Positions 1 through 8,903 are shown, numbered from the stretch's first letter. The stretch is 64,000 nt of DNA from Clostridia bacterium (GCA_910575405.1 CAJTER010000018.1:1-64000), one strand, 5' to 3'. Program-made: numbers and translations. Notes: generated from the letters alone by a model not told the origin.

Positions 1-2
1 TC

Positions 3-110
3 GATTATCTGACACCGCAGCAAAAGGAGGATGAAGAACTCAAAAAACAGCATAATCTTTCAACTTTTTTTGTCCAAAGTATTGACACAAGTCCACAATC
101 AACAATCTAA
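3..110 (+). pseudogene. C-terminal fragment of a probable transposase
   Basis: An open frame runs in from the left edge of the window and stops at 108-110 after 35 codons. It contains DYLTPQQ followed by a charged segment, which resembles the tail of integrase-core transposases of the IS3 type (the xYLTPxQ motif near the C-terminus). Only the tail is visible, so the family is uncertain and the gene may be intact outside the window. The fragments at 261-383 and 350-631 make mobile-element origin likely. Confidence 0.4.
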
Positions 111-122
111 AGTCGTTGACGG

Positions 123-155
123 GTCGCGCCCCGCGAGGGGCGTGTGAGTAGAAAT
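123..155. repeat. Orphan CRISPR-like repeat (type I-C-like)
   Basis: A single 33-nt unit begins GTCGCGCCCC, continues GCGAGGGGCG and ends GAAAT. The GCCCC/GGGGC arms form a small hairpin. Length, the GTCGC start, the central hairpin and the GAAAT end match type I-C repeats of Clostridia, which usually end in GTGGATTGAAAT. Here that end is degenerate (GTGAGTAGAAAT), as in the last repeat of an array. No second copy is visible in 1-400, so this is a lone remnant and not an array. It lies 12 nt after the transposase-like tail ending at 110. Confidence 0.5.
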
Positions 156-260
156 TAACATAGATATACGTTCATGTGTTGTAATGGTGTTAGCATATAA
201 GTGTAGACAAAAAAGTCGAGGAGCTTATACTAAAATAACGACAGAGAGGAATAGGCGAAT

Positions 261-383
261 ATGGCAAAGAAACAGCAACACTATACACCAGAATTTAAAC
301 AGCAAATCGTAGAACTCTATCAGACAGGCAATTATTCTTATTCTCAGCTTCAAAGCGTGGAAACCCTATGCCGGAATATATGA
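261..383 (+). pseudogene. IS3-family OrfA N-terminal fragment
   Basis: The frame starts at ATG 261 behind a GAGAGGAA ribosome binding site and encodes 40 residues. It begins MAKKQQHYTPEFKQQIVEL, the typical N-terminal helix-turn-helix start of IS3-family OrfA proteins (YTPEFKxxxVxL). Homology seems to stop near residue 30 (SYSQL), where another gene remnant begins, and the frame ends at TGA 381-383. It is a truncated insertion-sequence gene with no OrfB behind it. Confidence 0.65.
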
Positions 384-631
384 TTAAGCGCGAGGATATT
401 ATGGTTATGTTCAAAAGCTTGGTTAGTGGTACTGACCAAGCTGCTAACCAAGCTGGAGATAATTCAGCAGTAGCATGCATCCTAAAAGTGATTCAAGAGG
501 AACCAGGGCTGTCCCAGAAAAAAATTGCGGATATTATTGGAGAAAAATACAGTACGGTAAAGTATTATATGGAGTCCATGAAAAAATAGGGCATAATCAA
601 AAGAGAAGGCTCCATCCAAAAGGGAAAATGA
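350..631 (+). pseudogene. C-terminal tail of a RecG-like/AlbA-type ATP-binding protein (broken)
   Basis: The frame reads GNPMPEYMIKREDIMVMF, then a winged-helix segment (ILKVIQEEPGLSQKKIADII, KYSTVKYYMESM). A TAG at 587-589 is followed in frame by GIIKREGSIQKGK and a second stop, TGA, at 629-631. This order (catalytic-domain exit, winged helix, then a basic wing of the type GxIxRxGSxKxGxW) is typical of the C-terminus of RecG-like ATP-dependent helicase or AlbA_2 regulators. The second stop sits where the family has Trp. With no N-terminal domain and two in-frame stops it is a decayed remnant, fused at about 350 to the IS3 OrfA fragment. Confidence 0.5.
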
Positions 632-854
632 GTGATACGCTAAGCTTGAATCCCACCCCATAATGCGATATAATGAACCTTACATTGCTGATGAGCAGAC
701 AAAAACAGGCGATCCGGCCAGGGTACGCTGGAGCGAGGCGCCGAATCGGAAACGGAGGATGATACTGTGAAAGAAAGTAGAGGACAGCCAATAAATGGTG
801 CACTTTAATAAGCCGCCTTATGGCAGCCTTTGAAAAAGTTATTGTTTTAGAGAG
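632..854. other. Intergenic stretch without recognisable gene
   Basis: The stretch lies between the broken RecG-like tail and the stop of the IS110 transposase gene. It has scattered stops in every frame and no ribosome binding site next to a plausible start. The right end of the IS110 element probably lies here, close to 855, but IS110 elements lack long terminal inverted repeats and the exact end could not be placed by eye. Confidence 0.5.
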
Positions 855-2111
855 CTAAGAAGCCAGTTGGGATTCAGAAAGGATTCCTTCGCTGATAAGT
901 AGTTTCTTAGCCTGTTTGATAGCCTTTTCCTTCTGTTTTTCTTTCAGAGGTTCAGGCATATCAAGTTTGTATAAATCGGTCGGATTCCACGTCTCACCAG
1001 CAGACAGCATCTGGTAGATAGCCGTAAGGATCATCCGGGCGATAGCGATAATGGCGCGTTTTTTACCACGGCGTTTCATAATGCGTTCGTATTTCTGCTT
1101 ATAGTAAGGCGATTGATCCGATTTCACGGCTGCATGGGCAACTTGCACCAATGCAGGTTTGAGGTAGACACCGGCACGTGTTATTCTCACAGATTTCTTC
1201 TTACCAGCGGATTCATTGTTGCCGGGAGTCAGTCCCGCCCAACAGCATAAGCGTTTGGAATTAGAAAACGGAGTCATATCGGTACCAATTTCGGAGATAA
1301 CAGTGAGCGCACTGTTACGGTCAACACTCGGAATGGTACACAGCAACTGGACAGCATTTTCATAAGGAGCAATCAAAGAATCAAGCATAGTGTCTATATC
1401 CTTTATCGTAGATGTGATATAATCCAGATGTGCGCGGATGAGGCGCATACGATATTTTTGGGAATCAGTCCTCTGATACCCTTCGATGGATTCAATGACA
1501 CTGTCCGACTTCTTCTTTAGGGAACGAAGGAGTCTGGAAGCGATTTCTTCGTGGTTGATGGAATTGTCAGATTGTTCGATCAGGTAGTCAATAACCGATG
1601 TAGCTGATTTCCCGAAGATATCGGAAACAACCGAATCTAATGCGACATTACAGACCGTAAGCGCATTCTGATATTTGTTCTTTTCGCTGGAACGGCAGGA
1701 AGTCAGTTTGTAACGGTATCTTGTGAATTCACGCAGGATTGGTTTACAAGGAATATAACTTCCCGGGACCAGACCTAATCGAAATAAATCTCCAATCCAT
1801 TTGGAATCTTTCGTATCCTCCTTATTGCCTTTGACTGCTTTTACCCATTTGGGGTTGGCAATGGTGACGTTGATATCGTCCTCCAAAAGGTTGAATACAG
1901 GGGCCCAGTATTTACCAGTCGATTCCATACAGACATCACGGCATTGGTTTTGAATAAGCCAGTTTTTGAATTGCAGGATAGAATTGTTGAAGGTGGGGAA
2001 ACGCTTCTTGTGATAAGAAGGTTCTATACCGGAAGTGGTTTTGATGATTGTGGCAACGAGAAACGATTTGTGAACATCGACGCCACAGCAGGTTTGATAA
2101 ACAACTTTCAT
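855..2111 (-). mobile_element. IS110-family transposase (DEDD recombinase)
   Basis: The 418-residue protein has the two domains of IS110 transposases. The N-terminal RuvC-like DEDD domain shows GVDVHKS, CMESTGKYW and GNKEDTKDSKW, which supply the acidic residues. The C-terminal Transposase_20 domain shows LLCTIPSVDRNSALTV and CCWAGLTPGNNESAGKKK, where the Ser of NESAGKK is the expected nucleophile. The start at 2111 is chosen because AAAGGAG lies 8 nt upstream; an upstream in-frame extension to 2171 lacks one. The gene looks full length and undamaged, so the element may be active. IS110 enzymes insert by RNA-guided recombination using a bridge RNA from the element's non-coding end. It lies antiparallel to and just upstream of asnS. 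Confidence 0.92.
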
Positions 2112-2300
2112 GGTCAAAACTCCTTTCAAAATAAGTAGGATAAAGAAGCCATTGACTGTTTCATCACACATTTAACAGAGAAGTTAAAACAATTCTTACT
2201 GTACGGTCTTATAGTACCACTTATTTGTGCTTGAACGATGAAACTTACACTGATTACTATGCTGTCTAAAACTGAAGAAAGTCTTTACGACTCACCTCCT
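2112..2300 (-). ncRNA. Candidate IS110 bridge RNA / left-end non-coding region
   Basis: IS110-group elements carry a structured guide (bridge) RNA in the non-coding end upstream of the recombinase. Here the roughly 190 nt upstream of the transposase start contain no open frame with a ribosome binding site other than the transposase leader, and precede the asnS leader. I could not fold it or identify the target- and donor-binding loops, and the boundary near 2300 is a guess. Position and length agree with IS621-type bridge RNAs; the sequence itself has not been matched. Confidence 0.3.
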
Positions 2301-2413
2301 CGTGCTTTGTAGTGTAGTCTCTTTACAAACTATTTTATCATCATCGTGGAGAATGGAAAGACTTTCATTACTATTTGTGCCGCCAACTGAAAGGCGGCGG
2401 AATGGAGATTACT

Positions 2414-3808
2414 ATGAAAGATATAAAGCTACGCTCCCTGTTTCGGGAAGCAGAACAATATGCGGATCAGGAAATAACCGTACACGGCTGGATCCGCACC
2501 AACAGAGGATCCAACAAATTCGGTTTTATTGAGCTGAACGACGGGACGTTTTTCAAGTCCGTGCAGGTGGTCTATGAAGCGGAATTCCTCTCAAACTTTG
2601 AGGAAATTTCCAAAGCGCCTATTTCCGCGGCGCTAATGGTAAAGGGCGTCTTTGTACTGACCCCGGAGGCAAAGCAGCCTTTTGAAATCAAGGCGCGGGA
2701 GGTTGTCATAGAGGCTGGCTCTGATTCCGACTATCCCCTGCAGAAAAAGCGCCACAGCATGGAGTTCCTGCGGGAAATCGCTCATCTGCGTCCGAGAAGC
2801 AACACCTTCTCCGCAGTATTCCGGGTGCGTTCCCTAGTTGCTTATGCCATCCATAAGTTTTTCCAGGAAAACGATTTTGTATATGTCCATACACCAATCG
2901 TAACGGGAAGTGACTGCGAGGGAGCAGGAGAGATGTTCCGCATTACAACCCTGGACTTAAAGGATCTTCCAAAGGCAGAAGATGGGACAATCGACTATAG
3001 CCAGGACTTTTTCGGTAAGGAAACCAGCCTGACGGTAAGCGGCCAGTTGGAAGCGGAAACCTTTGCCCTGGCCTTCCGCGATGTCTACACCTTTGGACCA
3101 ACCTTCCGGGCGGAAAACTCCAACACCGCAAGACACGCTTCGGAATTTTGGATGATCGAGCCGGAAGTTGCCTTTGCTGATCTGAACGATAACATGGATC
3201 TGGCAGAGGCCATGATCAAATATATCATCAAGTACGTTTTGGAGCATGCTCCGGAAGAAATGGAATTCTTCAACAAATTCATGGACAAGGGCCTCCTTGA
3301 CAGACTGACGGCCCTGGTAAACGCGGAATTTGTCAGAGTTACCTATACAGAGGCAGTGGAGCTTCTGGAAAAGTCGGGCAAAAAGTTCGAGTATCCGGTA
3401 AAGTGGGGAATCGACCTGCAGACGGAGCACGAACGGTATCTGACCGAGGAAATTTACAAAAAGCCGGTCTTTGTAACTGATTATCCAAAGGACATCAAGG
3501 CCTTTTACATGCGGCTCAATGACGATGGAAAAACCGTTGCTGCCTGCGATCTGTTAGTTCCAGGTGTAGGTGAAATCATCGGCGGCAGCCAGAGGGAAGA
3601 GCGCTACGATGTGCTGAAGGCCAGAATGGAGGAACTGGATCTGGATGAAAAGGATTACTGGTGGTACATGGATCTGAGAAAGTACGGCGGTGTCAAGCAT
3701 GCCGGATATGGTCTGGGATTTGAGCGCATCATCATGTACCTGACGGGAATGAGCAACATCCGCGACGTGCTGCCGTTCCCAAGAACACCGAAAACAGCTG
3801 AGTTTTAA
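2414..3808 (+). CDS. asnS: Asparaginyl-tRNA synthetase
   Basis: This class IIb aminoacyl-tRNA synthetase charges tRNA-Asn with asparagine in the cytoplasm. At 464 residues it has the length usual for Firmicutes AsnRS. An N-terminal OB-fold anticodon-binding domain ([20 protein letters not shown], about residues 15-110) is followed by the class II catalytic core. Motif 2 is [15 protein letters not shown] and motif 3 is [15 protein letters not shown]. The start at 2414 has TGGAG 6 nt upstream; an in-frame ATG at 2402 is the alternative. A GCCGCC/GGCGGC hairpin at 2379-2398 sits directly in front. No T-box leader is visible, and a terminator follows at 3861. The intact IS110 element lies just upstream, so the native promoter may have been displaced. 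Confidence 0.97.
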   Translation: MKDIKLRSLFREAEQYADQEITVHGWIRTNRGSNKFGFIELNDGTFFKSVQVVYEAEFLSNFEEISKAPISAALMVKGVFVLTPEAKQPFEIKAREVVIEAGSDSDYPLQKKRHSMEFLREIAHLRPRSNTFSAVFRVRSLVAYAIHKFFQENDFVYVHTPIVTGSDCEGAGEMFRITTLDLKDLPKAEDGTIDYSQDFFGKETSLTVSGQLEAETFALAFRDVYTFGPTFRAENSNTARHASEFWMIEPEVAFADLNDNMDLAEAMIKYIIKYVLEHAPEEMEFFNKFMDKGLLDRLTALVNAEFVRVTYTEAVELLEKSGKKFEYPVKWGIDLQTEHERYLTEEIYKKPVFVTDYPKDIKAFYMRLNDDGKTVAACDLLVPGVGEIIGGSQREERYDVLKARMEELDLDEKDYWWYMDLRKYGGVKHAGYGLGFERIIMYLTGMSNIRDVLPFPRTPKTAEF

Positions 3809-3860
3809 AGGTGAGAAGCGAGAGACACGACAATAGCAACTGAGACATTTTAATAAAAAG

Positions 3861-3907
3861 AAAATCCGGCGTACTTCTCAGTGATGGGAGCTGTGCCGGA
3901 TTTTTGG
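3861..3907 (+). terminator. Rho-independent terminator of asnS
   Basis: A perfect stem AAAATCCGGC (3861-3870) / GCCGGATTTT (3895-3904) with a 24-nt loop is followed by T residues. It lies 52 nt after the asnS stop and just before the end of the convergent MerR gene, so it may serve both. Confidence 0.85.
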
Positions 3908-3929
3908 TGTTCAGGAAAAGACTGCGGAT

Positions 3930-5267
3930 TTATGGAACTATCTGCACAGCATCCTGTGAAGGTAGTTTTCTTGCATGATAACAAATACAGGAGCGCTGCT
4001 CCCCTGGGTAATGGTATTCCCAGAACTTACCGGGATCGGAGCAGCTCCCCAGAAACTCCTGCTCCGCAAGCTCAAAACCGCAGCTGGCAAGACACCTCTT
4101 CATTCCCGGCCAGGTCATAACAGAAGGGTTGGAAAATTTATAAGTTTTTTTAACAATACCCAAGGTCTTGGATTGCGGAGCATAAAATTCAGAGGCAGAA
4201 AACAGTTCTGCGCCATCCTTAAGGTAAGGGCTGAACAGCTGGGGAAACGGAGTTCTGTTAAAAAAAGAAAAATTACACATTCCATTGTAATCAACAATCG
4301 CATCGGCCGATTTTTTTCGAAAGGGAAGGCATCCGTCCTGGTTAATGACATACAGGATATCCAAATCCAGCCTGTTTAAATATTGTTGAATCGGAACAAT
4401 TGACGCAGGGGTAAAGGCCAAAACAACGATAGCGGCGCCCTTCAAATAAGCTTCCTGGTGAAGCTTATAAAGTTGGTGGCAAGCGATATCCGGAACAAGA
4501 ATCATTCTGCTCGCAGAGCACACCTTTGGCAGCATGGCCTGTAGCCGTAAAAACGATTTGTGTTGGAGGATCATTAGCTCGGGAGAACTGAATGTAGCAC
4601 TTTCAAAGATAATGCTGTCATAGTCGGACTGTTTTCGGTATGTTCCAAAAAAGCAGCGGTTAAAATCTGGATCCGTTTCGTATGCATAGAGCCTGCCTGA
4701 AAATAGCATACCGTCCCGAATCTCCGCTTCATAACCGCACGGACAGCTCAATCGGGCATGGGTGATCCCGCAGCCTGAAATTGCAGCCTGCTCCATCTGC
4801 AGGCTGTCGCCGCATAGGGGGCATACAAACAGCGGAACAAAAGACAGCGGTACAGAGGCGCCAGATGCAGAGCTCTCCTTTTCTGTCTGACTTTTTCTAT
4901 CTTCCGATCGCTGTAACTCTTTTTGCAAAAATAGGATTTTATGACGAAGTTTTTTGATACTGCTGTCCAAGAACTCCCGTTGCTTTATGAGCGCCTGCTC
5001 CTTTTCACGCAGAAGAAGTAAGAGGTTTTGATTCAGGGCAGCATCACGCACCGCATAGAGCCGTACTGTGCTGATGTATTTCTGCATTTCCTTTAAGGCG
5101 TATCCCAGCTCCTTTAATTCCTGTATGAGGGCAATTTCAGCATCATCAGCATCGGTAAACCGATATTGTGCGCCATCTTTTTGCGGCATTAAAAGTCCCA
5201 GCTCAATATAAAAGCGGATTGTTGATACGGTAAGCCCGTGTTTTTTTGCAAATTGGCCTATTTTCAT
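3930..5267 (-). CDS. MerR-family regulator with zinc ribbon and methyltransferase-like domain
   Basis: This 445-residue protein starts at ATG 5267 behind GGGAGG. Residues 1-70 are a MerR helix-turn-helix (MKIGQFAKKHGLTVSTIRFY, then LGLLMPQKDGAQYRFTDAD), followed by a coiled-coil dimerisation helix to about 140. A Cys4 zinc-ribbon-like segment follows (CPLCGDSLQ and LSCPCGYEAEIRDGML). The last 230 residues have the layout of a Rossmann methyltransferase (ILYVINQDGCLPFRKKSADA resembles the D-x-LPF-x-D-x-S-x-D segment), but the SAM-binding GxGxG loop is not evident. The tail may therefore sense a ligand and not catalyse methyl transfer. Simple MerR proteins are 120-280 residues, so the architecture is unusual. 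It is divergent from the transporter-amidohydrolase operon at 5511, which it probably controls. Confidence 0.85.
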   Translation of the reverse strand: MKIGQFAKKHGLTVSTIRFYIELGLLMPQKDGAQYRFTDADDAEIALIQELKELGYALKEMQKYISTVRLYAVRDAALNQNLLLLLREKEQALIKQREFLDSSIKKLRHKILFLQKELQRSEDRKSQTEKESSASGASVPLSFVPLFVCPLCGDSLQMEQAAISGCGITHARLSCPCGYEAEIRDGMLFSGRLYAYETDPDFNRCFFGTYRKQSDYDSIIFESATFSSPELMILQHKSFLRLQAMLPKVCSASRMILVPDIACHQLYKLHQEAYLKGAAIVVLAFTPASIVPIQQYLNRLDLDILYVINQDGCLPFRKKSADAIVDYNGMCNFSFFNRTPFPQLFSPYLKDGAELFSASEFYAPQSKTLGIVKKTYKFSNPSVMTWPGMKRCLASCGFELAEQEFLGSCSDPGKFWEYHYPGEQRSCICYHARKLPSQDAVQIVP

Positions 5268-5389
5268 CAATACCTCCCTAGATGGTTTTCCATAAATACA
5301 GAAACTGTTTTGTATCTTAATTCAGTATATTGGCTCTTGCCAAAAACCTCAAGTACTACTTTATATTTTTTTGTAAAACTTGAAAATCC

Positions 5390-5424
5390 GTACTTGACGT
5401 AATGATAACCTGAGCCTTTACAAT
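5390..5424 (+). promoter_or_regulatory. MerR-type promoter with 19-bp spacer
   Basis: The -35 TTGACG (5394-5399) and -10 TACAAT (5419-5424) are separated by 19 bp, the over-long spacing typical of promoters that MerR proteins activate by DNA distortion. GTACTTG (5390-5396) overlaps the -35 and is the exact reverse complement of CAAGTAC (5350-5356), which may form part of the operator. It lies between the divergent MerR gene and the transporter gene. Confidence 0.55.
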
Positions 5425-5510
5425 CTAAAGAGTAGTCAGACTATTTGGAATTGCAGGCAAAGCATTGTATGGATCCATGCAGGCGCTGTATTTGAAAGGA
5501 AGGTATTAAC

Positions 5511-6959
5511 ATGAGCCAGACTAAGCGAATGGACGAAGCAACGAGAACTGCAGCAGAAAATCCAAAACTGGGGATAAAAACAGTCCTCGGATATGGATGT
5601 GCCTCTGCGGCAGATTCTACATCCTATAACTTTGCATTTATGTTTTTGATGTATTTTCTTACTACAGCAGCAGGAGTCAACCCGGCTGCGGCAGGAGCAA
5701 TTATGATGATTGCTACGCTGATAGATGCGGTTGCTGCACCGGTCATCGGGCATTTGTCCGATGACTGTATGTCAGCATTCGGAAGGAGGAGGCCCTTTAT
5801 ACTTGCTGGTGGACTTACACTTTCTATCACTGTAGTATTGCTATTTACTACAGTGCCAATTGAAGGGACGGCAAAGCTCGTTTACTACATGGTCTTTACC
5901 ATCCTGCTGTGGGTATCCTATTCTACCTGGTACATTCCATATACAGCCTTTGGGGCGGAAATTGCGGTGGACTATGACAGCAGAACAAAGCTGAGGGTTC
6001 CCGCAGCTATATTTAACGGCTTGGGAAACCTCTTGGGAATGTCGGCGCCCATGCTGATTCTGGCAGCGCTTATGGAAGGGGGAATGTCTTTGAGCGGAGC
6101 ATGGACCGGAATTGCAGCTATTATAGGGTGCGTCGTTTTAGTCACGATCCTGCTTACCTGGATGATGACAAGGGGAAAAGAGCTGCGCCCTTCTGACGAA
6201 GAACTGAGGGAACAGAAAAAACAGGGATTTCTGTCCACATATTTGAAAGTACTCCGCCTCAAACCATACAAATTCCTTATCTTGAGCTGCATTTCCTTTA
6301 TGGCGACTTACACCCTAGTGATGACGGACATGCTGTATTATGTTACCTGTGTCATGCAAGTTTCAGAGGCAGTACAGTCGCAGGCAACTATGGTCTTTAT
6401 CTTTGCCATAATTATCCTGACGCCTGTCATTTCCTCTGTTGCCATTAAAATCGGAAAAAAGCAAACGGTAGCAATTTGCTTCACCATATCTGCCTTTTTT
6501 ATGATTTTGTTCCGCTTTACGGGCGTTGATTCTGCGGTGATGCTGGATTTATATCTGTTCCTATTTGCTATAGGCAACAGTGCATATTGGACATTGGCCA
6601 TCGCCATCGCATATGATATGTCGGAAGTTTATGAAGTGAAATATGGAGAACAGAGAGAAGGTGCAGTTCAATCGCTGAACCTGTTCTTTATCAAAGTAAG
6701 CGCCGCCATTTTTTCAGGCGTTATGGGAAGTGTACTGGCTTTCAGCGGGTACGATGCTGCAAGAGACGTGCAGACAGAGGCTGCTGTTGCGGGAATTTCC
6801 AATCTGTTTACCATCATACCAGCAGCCTTTCTGTTGATAGCTGCGCTGATTATGCTGCGTTTCCCTCTGACAAAGAAAAAGCATGAAATGCTGATTCAAA
6901 TGATTGACAATGGAGAATGTAATGGGGAAGTACCAGAAGAATTGAAGGATATATTATAG
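5511..6959 (+). CDS. GPH-family sodium/proton symporter (MFS_2 type)
   Basis: This 482-residue membrane protein has about twelve hydrophobic segments. It shows features of the glycoside-pentoside-hexuronide:cation symporter family: an N-terminal helix reading YGCASAADSTSYNFAFMFL, the loop IGHLSDDCMSAFGRRRPFIL after helix 2, and an amphipathic middle loop (about 215-240). Members import sugars and other small solutes with Na+ or H+; the substrate here is unknown. AAGGAAGG precedes the start by 7 nt. The amidohydrolase gene begins 20 nt downstream, so transporter and hydrolase are co-transcribed and may take up and deacylate the same compound. Control by the divergent MerR protein is inferred from the promoter. 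Confidence 0.85.
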   Translation: MSQTKRMDEATRTAAENPKLGIKTVLGYGCASAADSTSYNFAFMFLMYFLTTAAGVNPAAAGAIMMIATLIDAVAAPVIGHLSDDCMSAFGRRRPFILAGGLTLSITVVLLFTTVPIEGTAKLVYYMVFTILLWVSYSTWYIPYTAFGAEIAVDYDSRTKLRVPAAIFNGLGNLLGMSAPMLILAALMEGGMSLSGAWTGIAAIIGCVVLVTILLTWMMTRGKELRPSDEELREQKKQGFLSTYLKVLRLKPYKFLILSCISFMATYTLVMTDMLYYVTCVMQVSEAVQSQATMVFIFAIIILTPVISSVAIKIGKKQTVAICFTISAFFMILFRFTGVDSAVMLDLYLFLFAIGNSAYWTLAIAIAYDMSEVYEVKYGEQREGAVQSLNLFFIKVSAAIFSGVMGSVLAFSGYDAARDVQTEAAVAGISNLFTIIPAAFLLIAALIMLRFPLTKKKHEMLIQMIDNGECNGEVPEELKDIL

Positions 6960-6979
6960 CCGCAAAATAGGAGGATAAA

Positions 6980-8620
6980 ATGAAAATAGATACAATATTT
7001 TACAATGGGACAATTTTTACAGGGGAGACAGAAGAATTCACAGAGGCAGTAGCTGTATCGGGGAAGTATATTGCAGAAACGGGAAGTGCAGAAAGGCTGT
7101 TAAAGCTGGCGCATAACGAGACGAAATTGATGGATCTCAAGGGCAAAATGATGCTCCCTGGGTTTATAGATTCGCATGCGCATCCACTTTTATCAGGTGT
7201 CGAGGTTCTCTATAAAGTAGATCTGAACGGATGCCAAAGTGCAGAGGAATACGTAATGGAAATCCGGCACTTTTGGGAGAAGCATCCGGAGCTGGAGTTT
7301 ATCATGGGGGTGGGCTGGACAAATCCTTGCTTTGACAGCCATGGCCCGGTAAAAGAGCTGCTGGACGAAATTACAAAAGAGATTCCCATGGCCTTTGACT
7401 CCAGCGATCATCACTCTATTTGGGCCAATTCCAAAGCCATTGAGCTTGCTGGAATAACGGCGCAAACGCCGGACCCAGAAGGCGGTGTTATCGAACGAAG
7501 GGAAAACGGAGAACCCTCCGGTACATTCCGGGAAGCGGCCCAGGATCTGATACGGCCTATTTGTCCGGAGTTTACAGTGGAGCAGTACAAAAAAGGCCTG
7601 GCAGCCTACCAGACGCAGATGGCGAACTACGGTATTACCATGGCTCATGATGCTATGCTTCCAGGAGGAAAGCCGCCTCATCAGGCCCTGTTGGAAATGG
7701 ACCGGGATGGACAACTGCTCTTTAAAATGAACGCTTCCTTTGAAACCTTTGCTTCAGGCGAGCATGACTGGAAAGCCTATGCGGCTTATGCGAAGCAATC
7801 TCAAGGGTCCATGTTTACTGCAAATCGGGTCAAATTCTTTATTGACGGTGTTGTAGAGGGCGGGACTGCCTGCTTGAAGGAAGAATACGCCAACAAGCCG
7901 GGATTTTTTGGAACCTGCATCTGGGATAAAGAGGAATTGGAGACTTTTGCGTTTGCTTTGGATAAAGCAGGGCTGGAGCTGCATTTTCATGTCATTGGAG
8001 ATAGGGCAGTCGATATTATGCTTGAAACACTGGAAAAGGTTAGAAGTTTCAATGGCGAGAGAGCAAGAAGACCGATAGCCGCTCATGTCCAAGTGTTGGA
8101 TAAAGGAGATCTGACCAGGCTGAAACGAGAAAACGTCCATATTTCCGCAAATCCTTTCTGGTTCGTGAAAGCGCCGGGCTACTTTGAGATCGAAGAAAGC
8201 TGCCTTGGAAAGGAACGAGCAGCAGCCGAATATCCAATGAAAAGTCTCTTTGACGCAGGCTTGACAGTGGGAGCTGCTAGCGACTATTCGGCAACACCGG
8301 TTCCGCGGCCTCTGGAGGGAATTCAGACAGCTGTTACCCGCGCCTTCCCGGAATCCAAGGAAGATGAAGAAAAAATACTGGGAAAGCAAGAACGAATATC
8401 CCTAAAGCAGGCTCTCCTGGCCTTTACTGTCAACAATGCCAGGCTGGCAGGCATGGAAGCGCATACGGGAAGCATCCGCAAGGGAAAGCTGGCAGATTTG
8501 GTTATTCTTCAGCACAGCCTATTTGATATAGCGCCCTATGACATCAGTAAAACAAAAGTTGTAATGACCATATCGGAAGGGAAGGTTATTTATCCTTTGA
8601 AAGGAATCAGCCATGAGTAA
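6980..8620 (+). CDS. Amidohydrolase family 3 (YtcJ-like metal-dependent hydrolase)
   Basis: The 546-residue cytoplasmic hydrolase belongs to the amidohydrolase superfamily, YtcJ/N-substituted-formamide-deformylase group. Visible metal-site motifs are GFIDSHAHPLLSG (HxH, about residue 63), FFIDGVVEGGTA (middle of the barrel), LHFHVIGDRAVD (His) and GAASDYSATPVPRP (late Asp). An N-terminal beta-sandwich strand (DTIFYNGTIFTGE) and a matching C-terminal segment (GKLADLVIL) frame the barrel, as in this family. It has an AGGAGG ribosome binding site and is the last gene of the MerR-flanked operon. Relatives hydrolyse formamides, cyclic amides or aryl amides; the substrate here cannot be read from sequence. 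A terminator-like hairpin lies 215 nt downstream. Confidence 0.9.
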   Translation: MKIDTIFYNGTIFTGETEEFTEAVAVSGKYIAETGSAERLLKLAHNETKLMDLKGKMMLPGFIDSHAHPLLSGVEVLYKVDLNGCQSAEEYVMEIRHFWEKHPELEFIMGVGWTNPCFDSHGPVKELLDEITKEIPMAFDSSDHHSIWANSKAIELAGITAQTPDPEGGVIERRENGEPSGTFREAAQDLIRPICPEFTVEQYKKGLAAYQTQMANYGITMAHDAMLPGGKPPHQALLEMDRDGQLLFKMNASFETFASGEHDWKAYAAYAKQSQGSMFTANRVKFFIDGVVEGGTACLKEEYANKPGFFGTCIWDKEELETFAFALDKAGLELHFHVIGDRAVDIMLETLEKVRSFNGERARRPIAAHVQVLDKGDLTRLKRENVHISANPFWFVKAPGYFEIEESCLGKERAAAEYPMKSLFDAGLTVGAASDYSATPVPRPLEGIQTAVTRAFPESKEDEEKILGKQERISLKQALLAFTVNNARLAGMEAHTGSIRKGKLADLVILQHSLFDIAPYDISKTKVVMTISEGKVIYPLKGISHE

Positions 8621-8834
8621 AATATAAGATTTATACAATTATGATTTCTGAAAAATCGAAAACTTTCTGGACAATTTCAGCTATTGAGAGTATACTATAG
8701 TAAAGTAATAAAGCAAAACGCTTTTTTAAAATTCATTTTAACACTTCATTTACAGAATACTCCTGCGGAAGCTTGCAGGGAAAGCTTTGATTTCAGGCAA
8801 TTATCTTAATAAGTAAGTAAAAGTAAATGAAGGG

Positions 8835-8880
8835 AAAAGACACTATAGCCCAAACGGGCATATAGTGTCTTTTCTTGTGT
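8835..8880 (+). terminator. Strong hairpin terminator after the amidohydrolase operon
   Basis: AAAAGACACTATAGCCC (8835-8851) pairs with GGGC-A-TATAGTGTCTTTT (8856-8873): 17 bp with one bulged A and an AAAC loop, followed by a T-rich run. The A/T ends make it potentially bidirectional. The 8621-8834 stretch before it contains no gene. Confidence 0.8.
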
Positions 8881-8903
8881 TCAATAATATCAATAGAGGA
8901 TGA

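Noticed and set aside
1-400. CRISPR array
   Set aside because: Only one repeat-like unit is present and no regularly spaced second copy, so it is recorded as an orphan repeat.
2301-2413. T-box riboswitch upstream of asnS
   Set aside because: No specifier loop or AGGGTGGNACCGCG-type antiterminator sequence is present; only a short GCCGCC/GGCGGC hairpin is seen.
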